A stretch of DNA of 64,000 nt from Vibrio sinus. GTDB lineage: Bacteria > Pseudomonadota > Gammaproteobacteria > Enterobacterales > Vibrionaceae. The stretch spans positions 62,001 to 126,000 of the forward strand of contig NZ_JAMKMR010000011.1 in assembly GCF_023634645.1 (NCBI RefSeq), given 5' to 3'. The notes beneath the pieces are model-generated. The model was not told the origin of the DNA. It saw nothing but the letters and a program-made list of their open reading frames with translations, and ran no database searches. Made by a program: the position numbers and the translations under genes. Each line of letters starts with the position of its first letter. Position 1 is the stretch's first letter. Shown piece after piece: positions 20,302 to 29,271 of the stretch.

Positions 20302-20818
20302 GACATACCTACCTTATTAATGGCGAGACGTGTGGTCTCATTAAGCCAACCCATTTCAATACAGCTCCAAACTAAACTAAATTTTTCCTGCAAACATTAA
20401 ACTAAATCAATAAAAGCTTAAAAAAGCCGATTAAAAAAACCGCTTTTATTGGCAGCAAGACGAGAAGTGGGTTTGGTAGTGACTAAATGAGAGTAGAACT
20501 CAACCTCATAGATATGGATGTGACTCACATCAAATTATTATTCCCGCGTAGTTCACACTTTTTCAACCAATAGCAATGTTCTTGTTGTTAATGTTAACAG
20601 TAATATTTATGCACAATATTTTGCTATGTGTGGCTAACTTAAAGATAGCCATGCATGAATACTTGCAAACTTTGACTGTTTAGATGCGTTATGAGTCATA
20701 TAGGTTAATGATTTGTTGCGTGAATTGGTATCTGATGCTAGTTTTTAGCGAGATATCGATAGAATGAATAATAGTATTTGCTCATCGTTTAATTTGGGTA
20801 TAAAGGGAGTGTTTGCGG
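20302..20818. promoter_or_regulatory. Divergent control region of pflB and the amino-acid ABC transporter
   Basis: About 510 bases without a gene, between two divergent starts. Two clear inverted repeats are visible: ATGTGA-C-TCACAT (20518-20530) and TGTTAATGTTAACA (20586-20599). The second resembles the GTTAA repeats bound by ArcA, a known regulator of pfl in E. coli, but the match is loose. AATGAATAAT at 20763-20772 resembles an ArgR half-site before the transporter. A purine-rich AAGGGAG lies upstream of the transporter ATG. No coding sequence is seen. Confidence 0.45.
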
Positions 20819-21589
20819 ATGAGTGAAGTCCCCGCACTGACGATCAAGGATCTTCATAAAACGTTTGGCCAGAATGAGGTCTTAAAAGGTATTTCATTAG
20901 ACGCTCACAAAGGTGATGTCATTTCAATAATTGGCTCTTCGGGATCAGGAAAAAGTACCTTTCTTCGTTGTATCAACCTGTTAGAAATTCCTACACGGGG
21001 CGAAATCTGGGTCAATGGTGAACTGATCGAGATGAAGCACAAACGTAATGGTGAGTCTCAGCCTGCGAACGAGAAGCAAGTTCAACGCATTCGCTCAAGA
21101 CTTGCGATGGTGTTTCAAGGCTTCAACCTCTGGTCCCATATGACGGTATTAGAAAATGTTATTGAAGCACCTGTCCATGTTCTGGGTGTGCCAAAGTCTC
21201 AGGCAATTGAAAATGCCGAGCAGCTATTACAAAAAGTGGGTCTTTGGGAGAGAAAAGATTACTACCCTGGACACTTATCGGGGGGGCAACAACAACGTGC
21301 CGCCATCGCCCGTGCATTGGCCGTTGACCCAGAAGTCATGTTATTCGATGAGCCTACCTCTGCTTTGGATCCAGAATTAGTTGGAGAAGTGTTAGGTGTC
21401 ATGCGCGATTTGGCCGAAGAAGGACGAACCATGTTAGTGGTAACCCATGAAATGGCGTTTGCACGTGATGTATCAAGTCACGTCATGTTTCTCCATCAAG
21501 GATTAGTTGAAGAGCAGGGCGATCCCGCCAAGCTTTTCACCGACCCAGAATCAGAGCGGTTGCAGCAATTTATTTCGTCTATTTATTAA
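20819..21589 (+). CDS. Polar/basic amino-acid ABC transporter ATP-binding protein (HisP/AotP-like)
   Basis: ATPase of a PAAT-type amino-acid importer. From the ATG at 20819 (MSEVPALTIKDLHKTFG) the protein has 256 residues; an in-frame TTG at 20813 adds only two. Walker A is GSSGSGKS, the Q-loop region reads VFQGFNLWSHMTVLENV, the signature is LSGGQQQR, and Walker B is VMLFDEPTSALDPE followed by VTHEMAFARDVSSHV. The insert between Walker A and the Q-loop (about 20 residues, rich in charged residues) is typical of the HisP branch. It heads a four-gene operon: ATPase, binding protein, two permeases. Arginine, lysine, ornithine or histidine is the likely substrate class. Confidence 0.92.
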   Translation: MSEVPALTIKDLHKTFGQNEVLKGISLDAHKGDVISIIGSSGSGKSTFLRCINLLEIPTRGEIWVNGELIEMKHKRNGESQPANEKQVQRIRSRLAMVFQGFNLWSHMTVLENVIEAPVHVLGVPKSQAIENAEQLLQKVGLWERKDYYPGHLSGGQQQRAAIARALAVDPEVMLFDEPTSALDPELVGEVLGVMRDLAEEGRTMLVVTHEMAFARDVSSHVMFLHQGLVEEQGDPAKLFTDPESERLQQFISSIY

Positions 21590-21669
21590 ACCGTATAGGA
21601 ATACAAGCTACGCTTTAAATGATAAACCAATCATGACTAAAGCATATTATCAATCACAGGAGTGTGGAC

Positions 21670-22446
21670 ATGAAGAAGTGGTTACTCGCTGTAGCAGTTA
21701 TGGCTACAGCAATTTCTGGATTTGCTCAGGCAAAGCAGTGGACAGTCGTCAGATTTGGTATCGAAGGCGCTTATCCTCCGTTTAGCTGGACAGAAGCCGA
21801 TGGGTCACTCAAAGGGTTTGATGTGGATATGGCGCAGGCATTGTGCCAAGAGATGAACGTTCAATGTAAAATTGTTCCGCAAGATTGGGACGGTATCATT
21901 CCATCTCTTCTCGCACGTAAATACGATGCGATTATCGCAGCGATGTCGATAACAGAAGAGCGCAAGAAAAAAGTGGCATTCACTAATAAGTACGCGCTTA
22001 TCCCCAACAAATTTATCGCCAAGAAAGGCACAAACCTCACCTTTACTAAAGAAGGGCTAAAAGGGCAAAAAATTGGTGTTCAACGTGCAACCACTCACGA
22101 TAAGTATCTGACTGATAACTACGGAGACTCGGTAGAAATAGTTCGTTACGGCTCGTTTGATGATGCTTATCTAGACTTAAAAAGCGGACGTATTGTTGCT
22201 GTGTTAGGTGACGCGTCTGCGCTTGAAGAAGGCGTATTGAATAAGCCGGGTGGTGATGAATATGAATTTATTGGCCCTTCTCTAACCGATCCGAAGTGGT
22301 TTGGTGATGGTTTTGGTATCGCAACACGTAAGCAAGATAAAGACCTTACAGAGAAGCTAAATGTCGCCATTCAAGCGGTGCGTGACAATGGCAAATACAA
22401 AGAAATTCAAGACAAATACTTTAAATACGACGTATATGGAAACTAA
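21670..22446 (+). CDS. Periplasmic amino-acid-binding protein of the ABC transporter
   Basis: Periplasmic solute-binding protein delivering substrate to the HisQM-type permeases. The ATG at 21670 follows AGGAG by 7 bases. The signal peptide MKKWLLAVAVMATAISGFAQA is cleaved near residue 21. The mature protein has the family patterns VRFGIEGAYPPFSW, LKGFDVDMAQALC, QDWDGIIPSLLARKYDAII and AMSITEERKKKVAFT, which place it with lysine/arginine/ornithine and histidine-binding proteins. A stem-loop immediately after the stop probably keeps this protein in excess over the permeases. Confidence 0.92.
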   Translation: MKKWLLAVAVMATAISGFAQAKQWTVVRFGIEGAYPPFSWTEADGSLKGFDVDMAQALCQEMNVQCKIVPQDWDGIIPSLLARKYDAIIAAMSITEERKKKVAFTNKYALIPNKFIAKKGTNLTFTKEGLKGQKIGVQRATTHDKYLTDNYGDSVEIVRYGSFDDAYLDLKSGRIVAVLGDASALEEGVLNKPGGDEYEFIGPSLTDPKWFGDGFGIATRKQDKDLTEKLNVAIQAVRDNGKYKEIQDKYFKYDVYGN

Positions 22447-22459
22447 TACGTTTGTCATC

Positions 22460-22479
22460 AGAGAGGCGAAAGCCTCTCT
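22460..22479 (+). terminator. Intercistronic attenuating hairpin after the binding-protein gene
   Basis: An 8-bp stem AGAGAGGC / GCCTCTCT closed by a GAAA tetraloop begins 14 bases after the binding-protein stop. It is followed by TTTC rather than a long T-run, so it may be a partial terminator or a 3'-end stabiliser giving more binding protein than permease mRNA. Such elements are common in binding-protein operons. Confidence 0.65.
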
Positions 22480-22532
22480 TTCATTATTAACCCAGGCAAC
22501 CAACGCTAACGCCGTATTGTTGGAATTAAATT

Positions 22533-23273
22533 ATGTTGGATCTACAAGGTTATGAAGTCTCCATTTTAAAGGGGGCACTTCTCACCATTGAAGTTGCATT
22601 GTTATCTCTATTATTGGCAATGATACTCGGTATGCTTGGCGCGCTCGCGAAGATCTCGAATTATCGAGTCGCTCGTTATATCGCTACCTTGTATACCACG
22701 GTTATTCGCGGAATTCCTGATCTTGTCCTGATGATGTTGATCTTTTTTGGCGGCCAAATCTTAGTAAATAATGGTTTGCATTACATCAATGAATCATTAA
22801 ATGAGTGGTTTGCTGCAAGTGACCCGAATCATACCTGGGTGCCTTATGTTCCAGACTACATTGACGTGAGCCCATTTATCGCTGGCGTGATTACAATAGG
22901 CTTTATTTTTGGCGCGTATATGGCGGAAACCTTTCGTGGCGCAATCATGGCCGTTGATAGCGGTGAGCTAGAGGCGGGCAAAGCGTATGGTATGAGCTCA
23001 TTTTTAGCCTTTAGACGAATATTGTTGCCGCAAATGATTCGTCACGCACTTCCTGGGTTTGGCAACAATTGGCTGGTGCTATTAAAAACGACAGCTCTGG
23101 TTTCAATCATAGGTTTGGATGATATGGTCCGTGTCAGCGCATTGGCGGCGGGATCGACCAAAATGCCATTCACCTTCTACATGGCTGTTGCGATTATTTT
23201 CCTACTCTTTACGAGTATTTCAACTGGGTTGTTGAAAGTCGTAGAGCGTAAGTTCAGTCTTCATACGAGGTAA
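22533..23273 (+). CDS. Amino-acid ABC transporter permease (HisQ/AotQ-like)
   Basis: Inner-membrane permease subunit of 246 residues. It begins MLDLQGYEVSILKGALLTIEVALLSL-like: a short polar start, then a PAAT-family first helix. Five or so membrane segments are visible, and the EAA loop reads AGKAYGMSSFLAFRRILLPQMIRHALPGFGN-like near 152-180. The conserved ATTRGIPDLVLM-type motif appears as VIRGIPDLVLMML. It forms a heterodimer with the next gene product, whose start is 3 bases after its stop. Confidence 0.92.
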   Translation: MLDLQGYEVSILKGALLTIEVALLSLLLAMILGMLGALAKISNYRVARYIATLYTTVIRGIPDLVLMMLIFFGGQILVNNGLHYINESLNEWFAASDPNHTWVPYVPDYIDVSPFIAGVITIGFIFGAYMAETFRGAIMAVDSGELEAGKAYGMSSFLAFRRILLPQMIRHALPGFGNNWLVLLKTTALVSIIGLDDMVRVSALAAGSTKMPFTFYMAVAIIFLLFTSISTGLLKVVERKFSLHTR

Positions 23274-23276
23274 AGC

Positions 23277-23954
23277 ATGGATTTTAGTTTAGTTGTAGAA
23301 AGCTTTCCGATTTATCTCGATGGATTATGGACAACAGTCTGGCTAGTCGCTTCTGCATTAGTCATTGGCCTGTTTATCTCAATACCAGTCGCGATCGCAA
23401 GAAATAGTCAATATCACATTTTAAGTGCACCATCATGGGCGTTCATTTATTTCTTTCGTGGTACCCCACTGCTTGTGCAGCTCTATCTTATCTATTATGG
23501 GATGGATCAGTTTTTCCCCGTCAAAGACACACTGTGGGAGAATGCGTGGTTTTGTGCTTTAGTTGCATTTGTTCTCAACACGTCTGCCTATACTGCCGAG
23601 ATTATTCGAGGCGCTATCAATGGTTTACCTAGTGGTGAGGTAGAAGCGGCCAAAGCCTATGGTATGAGCGGCTGGAAAACCTATCGGCGTATCATTTTGC
23701 CCAGTGCACTAAGAAGAGCATTACCGGCGTACAGTAACGAAGTGGTGTTTATGCTACACGGAAGTGCGGTAGCTGGGATTGTCACCATTATGGATCTTAC
23801 CGGAGCAGCTCGTTTGGTTAACTCTCGCTATTACGCGCCGTTCGAGTCTTTTCTCACCGCGGGGCTGTTCTATATGTGCTTAACCTTCCTCATATTATGG
23901 TGTTTTAAACAAGCTGAGAAACGCTTCTTAGCTTACTTAAGACCACTAAGTTAG
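23277..23954 (+). CDS. Amino-acid ABC transporter permease (HisM/AotM-like)
   Basis: Second permease subunit, 225 residues, with about five membrane helices. Key family motifs are YFFRGTPLLVQLYLIYYG near 60 and the EAA loop EVEAAKAYGMSGWKTYRRI followed by LPSALRRALPAYSNE. The very short gap to the preceding permease indicates coupled translation. The cluster order, ATPase first, then binding protein and the Q and M permeases, is complete, so the system should be functional. Confidence 0.92.
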   Translation: MDFSLVVESFPIYLDGLWTTVWLVASALVIGLFISIPVAIARNSQYHILSAPSWAFIYFFRGTPLLVQLYLIYYGMDQFFPVKDTLWENAWFCALVAFVLNTSAYTAEIIRGAINGLPSGEVEAAKAYGMSGWKTYRRIILPSALRRALPAYSNEVVFMLHGSAVAGIVTIMDLTGAARLVNSRYYAPFESFLTAGLFYMCLTFLILWCFKQAEKRFLAYLRPLS

Positions 23955-23970
23955 CATTCACGTCCGAATT

Positions 23971-24008
23971 AAACCGATAAATACGTTCTATGGTCGGATT
24001 TATCGGTT
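23971..24008. other. Inverted repeat between the transporter operon and xthA
   Basis: An 11-bp inverted repeat AACCGATAAAT / ATTTATCGGTT with a 15-base loop starts 16 bases after the last permease stop. No T-run follows on the plus strand, so terminator function is unsure; it could be a 3' processing hairpin. Confidence 0.45.
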
Positions 24009-24094
24009 ACAATCCTTGCCAATCTCAACGTTATTCAGCACGCCCTAGCGATGTTCGCTTGATTAGGTGTGGTTGATCAAAGGAATTAGGACCT

Positions 24095-24904
24095 ATGAAA
24101 GTTATTAGCTTTAACATCAATGGCCTTCGAGCTCGTTTACACCAACTTCAAGCGCTAATTGACAAACATCAGCCTGATGTTATCGGATTGCAAGAGATAA
24201 AAGTGCACGATGAGGCGTTCCCACTCGAAGATGTCGAAGCGATGGGGTACAAGGTGTATTTTCATGGTCAGAAAGCACACTATGGCGTGGCAATGATGTG
24301 TAAGCAAGAGCCAATTTCAGTGAGCAAGGGCTTTCCAACGGATACGGAAGAGCACCAAAAGCGCATGATTATGGCCACGTTTAAAGATGAAAACGATCAG
24401 CAAGTAACCATCTTAAACGGCTACTTTCCTCAAGGCGACAACATTAACCATGAAACAAAGTTCCCGTACAAACGGCAGTTTTATAAAGACTTAATGGGCT
24501 ATTTAAACGATCACCATTCCAATGATGAGCAAATTATCGTGATGGGTGATATCAATATCAGCCCCATTGATCTGGATATCGGAATTGGTGAACAAAACCG
24601 TAAGCGTTGGCTAAAAACAGGTAAATGTTCATTCCAACCTGAAGAGCGGGAATGGCTGAGCAAACTTTTGGATTGGGGCTTTGAAGATACCTTCAGAAAT
24701 CTCCAACCAAACGTTGATGATAGGTTCTCGTGGTTTGATTATCGCTCAAAAGGATTTAACGATAATCGCGGGCTAAGAATCGACGTGATTCTTGCAACCC
24801 CGTCTCTGGCGAAGAAATGTACTGAGTCAGAAATCGATTATGAATTACGCGGGATAGAGAAACCATCTGACCATGCGCCAATTTGGGCGACATTCTCCAA
24901 GTAA
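24095..24904 (+). CDS. xthA: Exodeoxyribonuclease III XthA
   Basis: Mg-dependent AP endonuclease and 3'-5' exonuclease of base-excision repair. The 269 residues match the E. coli enzyme. Active-site residues are present: N7 ([10 protein letters not shown]), E34 (GLQEIKV), the GDINISP motif near 150, and the C-terminal SDHAPIWA with D259/H260. It is monocistronic, preceded by its own 140-base upstream region and followed by a hairpin terminator. Confidence 0.97.
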   Translation: MKVISFNINGLRARLHQLQALIDKHQPDVIGLQEIKVHDEAFPLEDVEAMGYKVYFHGQKAHYGVAMMCKQEPISVSKGFPTDTEEHQKRMIMATFKDENDQQVTILNGYFPQGDNINHETKFPYKRQFYKDLMGYLNDHHSNDEQIIVMGDINISPIDLDIGIGEQNRKRWLKTGKCSFQPEEREWLSKLLDWGFEDTFRNLQPNVDDRFSWFDYRSKGFNDNRGLRIDVILATPSLAKKCTESEIDYELRGIEKPSDHAPIWATFSK

Positions 24905-24911
24905 CTTCTTT

Positions 24912-24941
24912 CAGGTGCGCGTATTCGGCGCACCTGCCTTT
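24912..24941 (+). terminator. Probable terminator after xthA
   Basis: A 9-bp GC-rich stem CAGGTGCGC / GCGCACCTG with a 7-base loop begins 8 bases after the xthA stop. Only a short T-run (CCTTT) follows, so efficiency may be moderate. Confidence 0.65.
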
Positions 24942-25240
24942 ACTCCCTGCCTAGTTCTTTTTTATATCTGTTTAACAGATATAGGCGCAAACCGCGCTGT
25001 AACTCCTGCCAACAAATTTTCCTTAAAGTATTACAAACTCTGGTCGATACATATGAGTCTGGTGTCATTTTGTGGTTGAGGTAGGGCAAATGATCCTGTT
25101 TGACCTCCACAAAATTGACTATCTTTAGTAATAAAATTAACAAATTTTTAATCTTTCCGTTGATCCATAAGGCGATTGTGGTCTAATTGGAACGAGTATT
25201 TCTAAAGCTGATAATTTGTGGCTTTTGATAAGGAAATTGT
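24942..25240. other. Gene-free region with two unusual inverted repeats, xthA to chemoreceptor
   Basis: About 300 bases without a gene. It holds a perfect 19-base palindrome ATATCTGTT-T-AACAGATAT (24964-24982). It also holds a 49-base interrupted hairpin at 25067-25115: 9 bp ATTTTGTGG with CCACAAAAT, then a 3-base bulge, 4 bp AGGT/ACCT, an internal loop and 4 bp CAAA/TTTG. Neither is followed by a T-run. They may be operators or RNA elements for the chemoreceptor mRNA; no known riboswitch pattern is recognised. Confidence 0.45.
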
Positions 25241-27355
25241 ATGCGAACCCTTTCTGTTCAGTGGAAGATCACCCTTCTCGCGGGATGCTGCTTGCTCATC
25301 ACTTCACTTGCTTTGGTTGGATTCTCGGTTTACAACGCCGTTGAAAACCAAAGAATCATCAAAGCGCAAAGCTCAGAATCCGTTATCAATAAGTCCCAGC
25401 AACTGCTAGAAACGCGAGCTCTTTTCAATGCTTCCCTCGTGGCAGAATACCTCAATGAAGCGATATATCGCTCTGAAATGATCGCAACCAATGCGTTGTT
25501 TTATAAAGTCAATACCGAAGAAAATTTCGGTTCGAGTGAGGACTTACGTACGGCATTGAACGATATGGTGAAAAATGTCGTCGTCAATTATCAGAACATT
25601 CAAGGTGCCTACCTAGTCTTTCAGCCAGACTTATTGGACAGTGAAGACAGTAACTATGAAAATGCCCATTACGTAGGTTCTAATGAAAAAGGCCGTTTTG
25701 CTTCTTATTGGCTGAAAAGCGGGGATGGAGAAGCAACGGATAATGTATTAAGTGAACAAGCATTGGCGGATTCTGGCAATAGCGAGCGTTTCTTTTGTCC
25801 TCTTTCCAGTGGCAACACTTGCGTGTCGAGCCCGAAATTAGCACAAACTGCGCAAGGCAAGATTTTAACCTCTTCTATCTCGGTACCAATCATACAAGAC
25901 GGTGAGGCCATTGGCTTTTTTGGCATCGACTTGAATTTGAACCAGCTTTCTTCCATTGCCCAAGAGTCTGATAAAAGCCTATTCAACGGCTCTGGGGATA
26001 TCTTCATCATTAGTTTGGATGGCTCACTCATTGCCTCTGATAATACGTCGTTACCAGTGGGATCGCCGTTTAGCAGCGAGCACGTTTCTAGTGAAGCGGT
26101 GACCGACTTTTTATTTGGTAATGAGGTGGTGGCCAAGTGGAGCACGGATGGCAACTGGTTGACCGTGTTTGCACCAATCCAAATTGCCAACCAAACTTGG
26201 GGCGTAATTTTTGAAATGCCGAGAGCAAGTGTATTAGCGGACGCGGATCATTTGGATAAGATGATCAGCACGCAAGTCGAGAAAGGTGTGCTAACCGAGC
26301 TCAGTGTTGGGGCTATCTTGGTCATCATTGGCTTGGCCGTGATCGCGTTTATGGCGCTAAGCATTGTGAAACCGATACGCGCAGTTGTGGCAAGGCTAGA
26401 TGATATTGCCTCTGGAGAGGGTGATTTAACCCAACGTTTAGAAATCAAATCTAGAGATGAAATTGGTCAGCTTGCCAGTGGGTTTAATTTATTCCTCGAA
26501 AAGTTGCAAAATACCATTAGCCAAGTTGTTGATACTACTAACGAAGTGGCAAACACCACCGAACAGGCGAAAACCGCGGCAGTGCATACGCGCACCAGTA
26601 GCGAGTCGCAATTTAAAGAAGTGGATCTGGTGGCGACCGCATGTGAAGAAATGACGCAGACCGCTGGGCTGGTAGTACAAAACGCAGAGGTGGCGGTCAA
26701 TGCGGCAGGAGAAGCAAACGACGCTGCTAATTCTGGTAAGCAGGTGATTGAGCGCTCTGAGCAAGAAATGATGAAGCTGGTAGAACGGATGACAAGCGCT
26801 GTGCCAGTGGTCGAAGAGCTGGCGAAAAACAACGCGAATATTACCGATATTTTGACGGTTATTGAAGGCATTTCAGAGCAAACCAATTTGTTGGCGCTAA
26901 ATGCAGCCATTGAGGCGGCTCGCGCAGGTGAACAAGGACGAGGATTTGCGGTCGTTGCTGATGAGGTGAGAAACCTTGCCAGTAGAACGCAAGACTCTGT
27001 TGGCGAAATTCGCCAAGTGATCGATAAAGTGCAAAAAGGTACGCAAGATGTCGTCGATGCGATTTCTCAAGGAAATACGCTGGCGAATGACTCGGCGCAA
27101 CAAGTGAAACAAGCAGTAGAGCAGCTCAATCATATCTTCGAATCGATTGCTGCTATTAACGACATGAACTCGCAGATCGTCCGCGCCGCTGAAGAGCAGC
27201 AAGCGGTTTCCGGCGAAGTTAATCAGAGTGTGACCAATATTCGCGATTTGAGTGCACAGATCCTAGAGCAAGCCGGCGAATCTGAAGCGGTCGGTGAGCA
27301 AATCGGGTCGCTATCAAGTAAGCAGCAGCAGTTGGTTAACCAGTTTAAAGTGTAG
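25241..27355 (+). CDS. Methyl-accepting chemotaxis protein with dCache-type sensor
   Basis: A 704-residue chemoreceptor. The first membrane segment is at about 9-31. A large periplasmic domain (about 32-355) has Cache-like features: [24 protein letters not shown]-like [35 protein letters not shown] and [13 protein letters not shown]. The second segment spans about 355-380 and a HAMP domain 380-432 ([14 protein letters not shown]). The signalling tip [20 protein letters not shown] lies near 545. dCache sensors bind amino acids or small organic molecules; proximity to the amino-acid importer two genes upstream makes an amino-acid ligand plausible but unproven. An inverted repeat spans its stop codon. 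Confidence 0.93.
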   Translation: MRTLSVQWKITLLAGCCLLITSLALVGFSVYNAVENQRIIKAQSSESVINKSQQLLETRALFNASLVAEYLNEAIYRSEMIATNALFYKVNTEENFGSSEDLRTALNDMVKNVVVNYQNIQGAYLVFQPDLLDSEDSNYENAHYVGSNEKGRFASYWLKSGDGEATDNVLSEQALADSGNSERFFCPLSSGNTCVSSPKLAQTAQGKILTSSISVPIIQDGEAIGFFGIDLNLNQLSSIAQESDKSLFNGSGDIFIISLDGSLIASDNTSLPVGSPFSSEHVSSEAVTDFLFGNEVVAKWSTDGNWLTVFAPIQIANQTWGVIFEMPRASVLADADHLDKMISTQVEKGVLTELSVGAILVIIGLAVIAFMALSIVKPIRAVVARLDDIASGEGDLTQRLEIKSRDEIGQLASGFNLFLEKLQNTISQVVDTTNEVANTTEQAKTAAVHTRTSSESQFKEVDLVATACEEMTQTAGLVVQNAEVAVNAAGEANDAANSGKQVIERSEQEMMKLVERMTSAVPVVEELAKNNANITDILTVIEGISEQTNLLALNAAIEAARAGEQGRGFAVVADEVRNLASRTQDSVGEIRQVIDKVQKGTQDVVDAISQGNTLANDSAQQVKQAVEQLNHIFESIAAINDMNSQIVRAAEEQQAVSGEVNQSVTNIRDLSAQILEQAGESEAVGEQIGSLSSKQQQLVNQFKV

Positions 27356-27372
27356 TGCAACGTTAAACTGGT
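27339..27372. other. Inverted repeat spanning the chemoreceptor stop codon
   Basis: A perfect 10-bp repeat ACCAGTTTAA / TTAAACTGGT with a 14-base loop includes the final codons and the TAG stop (27353-27355). It faces the end of the convergent roxA. No T-run follows, so it may be a poor terminator or an mRNA 3'-end structure. Confidence 0.5.
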
Positions 27373-27386
27373 CACCAAAGTGAGGC

Positions 27387-28529
27387 TTAGTAATTGTACT
27401 GAAAATACCAGTAGCCTTTATTGACTAGCTGAGTGATGACTTCAATAGTTCTTTCCGATTCGATATGAAGATCAGCCAAGGCAAAGCTTTCGCAATTACA
27501 CAATTTGTCGAGAAGCTGCTTGTCGTGGTGAATATCAAACTTTTCACCGTTTATGTAAATGGATTCGCTGCAGTCCTCGTGATAGAAGGCTTTTAACCCG
27601 GAGGTTTTGACTAGCGTGGTACCTAGAGTAAACTCTTCTTCCACTTGTTCTGGTGTATAAGGAAATTCGGGCTCAGCGATATCCAACTGATGCCTAGGTT
27701 GACTTAACATGGTGCCTAAAAATGCTTTCATCCGCTTAGGTTCTTTAATGTTTTGGTAGATTAAATCACTAAGCTTTTGGTAAGTTGAAGTGCTAATTTC
27801 GCCAATATTAGATTGCATCTGAATATCTTGCGTGCCGACATGATTTTCGCCAAAGCCATGTTCAAGGTAATAGTCCGCAAACTGGCTAATCAGCTCTTGT
27901 TCTTTGGGCGTGCGATAACCAATGGAATAGCTCATACTATTTTCCAGCGCATACCCTTCATGAGGAAATCCGGGTGGAATATAGAGTATGTCGCCGGGCT
28001 CTAAAACAACATCAATGATGGCATCAAATTGTTCAATTTGTCTTAATGCTTGCCCTTGAATGACCTCTTTATACTGTCCCTCATCTTTTGCTCCGACTCG
28101 CCAATGACGTTTCCCCGAACCTTGCACGATAAAAACATCATACTGATCAATATGTGGCCCCACGCCCCCATGCGGTGAAGAGTAGCTGATCATCACATCA
28201 TCAAACATCCATTGGGGAATCTGGCCAAAAGCCGGGACAAGTGACGCCACACCAGAGTGCCAATGGTTGGCCGCCTGCACCACTAACTGCCAATGGCTCT
28301 CGGCCAAGTTGGCAAATTTACTTTCTTCAAATGGACCATGCTCGGCCACCCACTGGTCATCGGCGTTGGAAATAAACCTTGAGTCTACGTCTTCCTCTAA
28401 AGATAATCCGGCAAGCTCTTCCGGCGATATGGGATCAACAAAATCCACAAAACCAGACTTAATGACGGCTGGCTTTCTTTGCCAATGTTCACGCATAAAT
28501 TGAGGCAATGGGAAGCTAAGCTGGTACAT
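27387..28529 (-). CDS. roxA: Ribosomal protein L16 arginine hydroxylase RoxA (YcfD)
   Basis: Fe(II)/2-oxoglutarate-dependent JmjC/cupin oxygenase that hydroxylates an arginine of ribosomal protein uL16. The 380 residues are close to the E. coli length. Visible motifs are MREHWQRKPAVIKSG near the start, the metal-binding HxD in GPHIDQYDVFIVQGSGKRHW, and the cupin strand GDILYIPPGFPHEGYA, which supplies the distal histidine. The C-terminal winged-helix-like part follows. Its start overlaps the rsmS stop by one base, so it is the last gene of a minus-strand operon. Confidence 0.93.
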   Translation of the reverse strand: MYQLSFPLPQFMREHWQRKPAVIKSGFVDFVDPISPEELAGLSLEEDVDSRFISNADDQWVAEHGPFEESKFANLAESHWQLVVQAANHWHSGVASLVPAFGQIPQWMFDDVMISYSSPHGGVGPHIDQYDVFIVQGSGKRHWRVGAKDEGQYKEVIQGQALRQIEQFDAIIDVVLEPGDILYIPPGFPHEGYALENSMSYSIGYRTPKEQELISQFADYYLEHGFGENHVGTQDIQMQSNIGEISTSTYQKLSDLIYQNIKEPKRMKAFLGTMLSQPRHQLDIAEPEFPYTPEQVEEEFTLGTTLVKTSGLKAFYHEDCSESIYINGEKFDIHHDKQLLDKLCNCESFALADLHIESERTIEVITQLVNKGYWYFQYNY

Positions 28530-28720
28530 TATTTTCCTTTTGTGCTGAGTTTGTTTTCAATATCGTGTTTCACGATGTCTAACGCAGCAAGAGCAGTTTC
28601 TAAATCGACTTCATTAGTCTCTAAAAGATAAATGAGATCCACCGCGAGCTTGATTTCGTCTGGTGCATTATCAAGTGGATTTGGTGTGTTATCAGATTGG
28701 TTGGATTGGTCAGAACTCAT
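28529..28720 (-). CDS. rsmS: RsmS/YbaM-like small regulatory protein (DUF2496)
   Basis: A 63-residue acidic protein. The core [19 protein letters not shown] and [16 protein letters not shown] match the YbaM/DUF2496 family, called RsmS in Pectobacterium, where it affects secondary metabolism and virulence. The N-terminal 18 residues are a low-complexity Ser/Asn/Gln stretch longer than in YbaM. It lies directly after priC (2 bases apart), as in E. coli, which supports the assignment. Its biochemical role is unknown. Confidence 0.87.
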   Translation of the reverse strand: MSSDQSNQSDNTPNPLDNAPDEIKLAVDLIYLLETNEVDLETALAALDIVKHDIENKLSTKGK

Positions 28721-28722
28721 GG

Positions 28723-29268
28723 CTATTGATTCTTCTCTCTGAAAGTGATTTGTTTTTCTAATTTTAATTTAGACTCTTGGCAGCGTTTTAACCGTTGCTC
28801 GGTCTTGATGAGTTTCTGCTGTGCTTGCGATTGTTGATGAAAGGACGCTTGTGACAAGGCCAGTTCTTCGGCACGAACCATATCTTTTAAGCGTCTTTCC
28901 CACTCTTGGTGCTGAGCAAGCTCTTGATATAGTTGATTAATGGACTTTCGAAAGTGATGATAGTGCTTAGGTTCATCGCGGCGAATAGACTGGGTCGATA
29001 ATTCTCGTTGGATAGCTTGGATTTGTGCCACTAGGCGTTCGGTCAAAAATTCAGCTCGTTGAGCGGTGAGTTTTTCTGCAGCTTGTTCCCTCATTAAGCT
29101 GTCTAATGTTGCTTTCGCTTCTTCAACACAAGGGACCAATAATCGCGATTTACTATGAAACAGTCGCGAATCAAACAGCGCTTGGTGATGTTCACCTCGC
29201 TGCCGATCAACTACTGCGGCTTGCTTTAGCAAGTTATCTAATGTGATTTTGATATCTTGTAGCTGCAT
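28723..29268 (-). CDS. priC: Primosomal replication protein PriC
   Basis: Helps reload the DnaB helicase at stalled forks (PriC restart pathway). The 181-residue, mostly helical protein is rich in Gln, Glu and Arg and matches PriC in its N-terminal [19 protein letters not shown] and the [21 protein letters not shown] region. Low sequence conservation is normal for this family; the priC-ybaM pairing strengthens the call. It starts 3 bases after the stop of the upstream TSUP permease. Confidence 0.87.
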   Translation of the reverse strand: MQLQDIKITLDNLLKQAAVVDRQRGEHHQALFDSRLFHSKSRLLVPCVEEAKATLDSLMREQAAEKLTAQRAEFLTERLVAQIQAIQRELSTQSIRRDEPKHYHHFRKSINQLYQELAQHQEWERRLKDMVRAEELALSQASFHQQSQAQQKLIKTEQRLKRCQESKLKLEKQITFREKNQ

Positions 29269-29271
29269 AAT

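Noticed and set aside
20380..20420. FNR-like half-site (TTGAT on the minus strand) upstream of pflB
   Set aside because: Only one half matches TTGAT-N4-ATCAA; the other half has two mismatches. Anaerobic control is likely from biology but not shown by this site.
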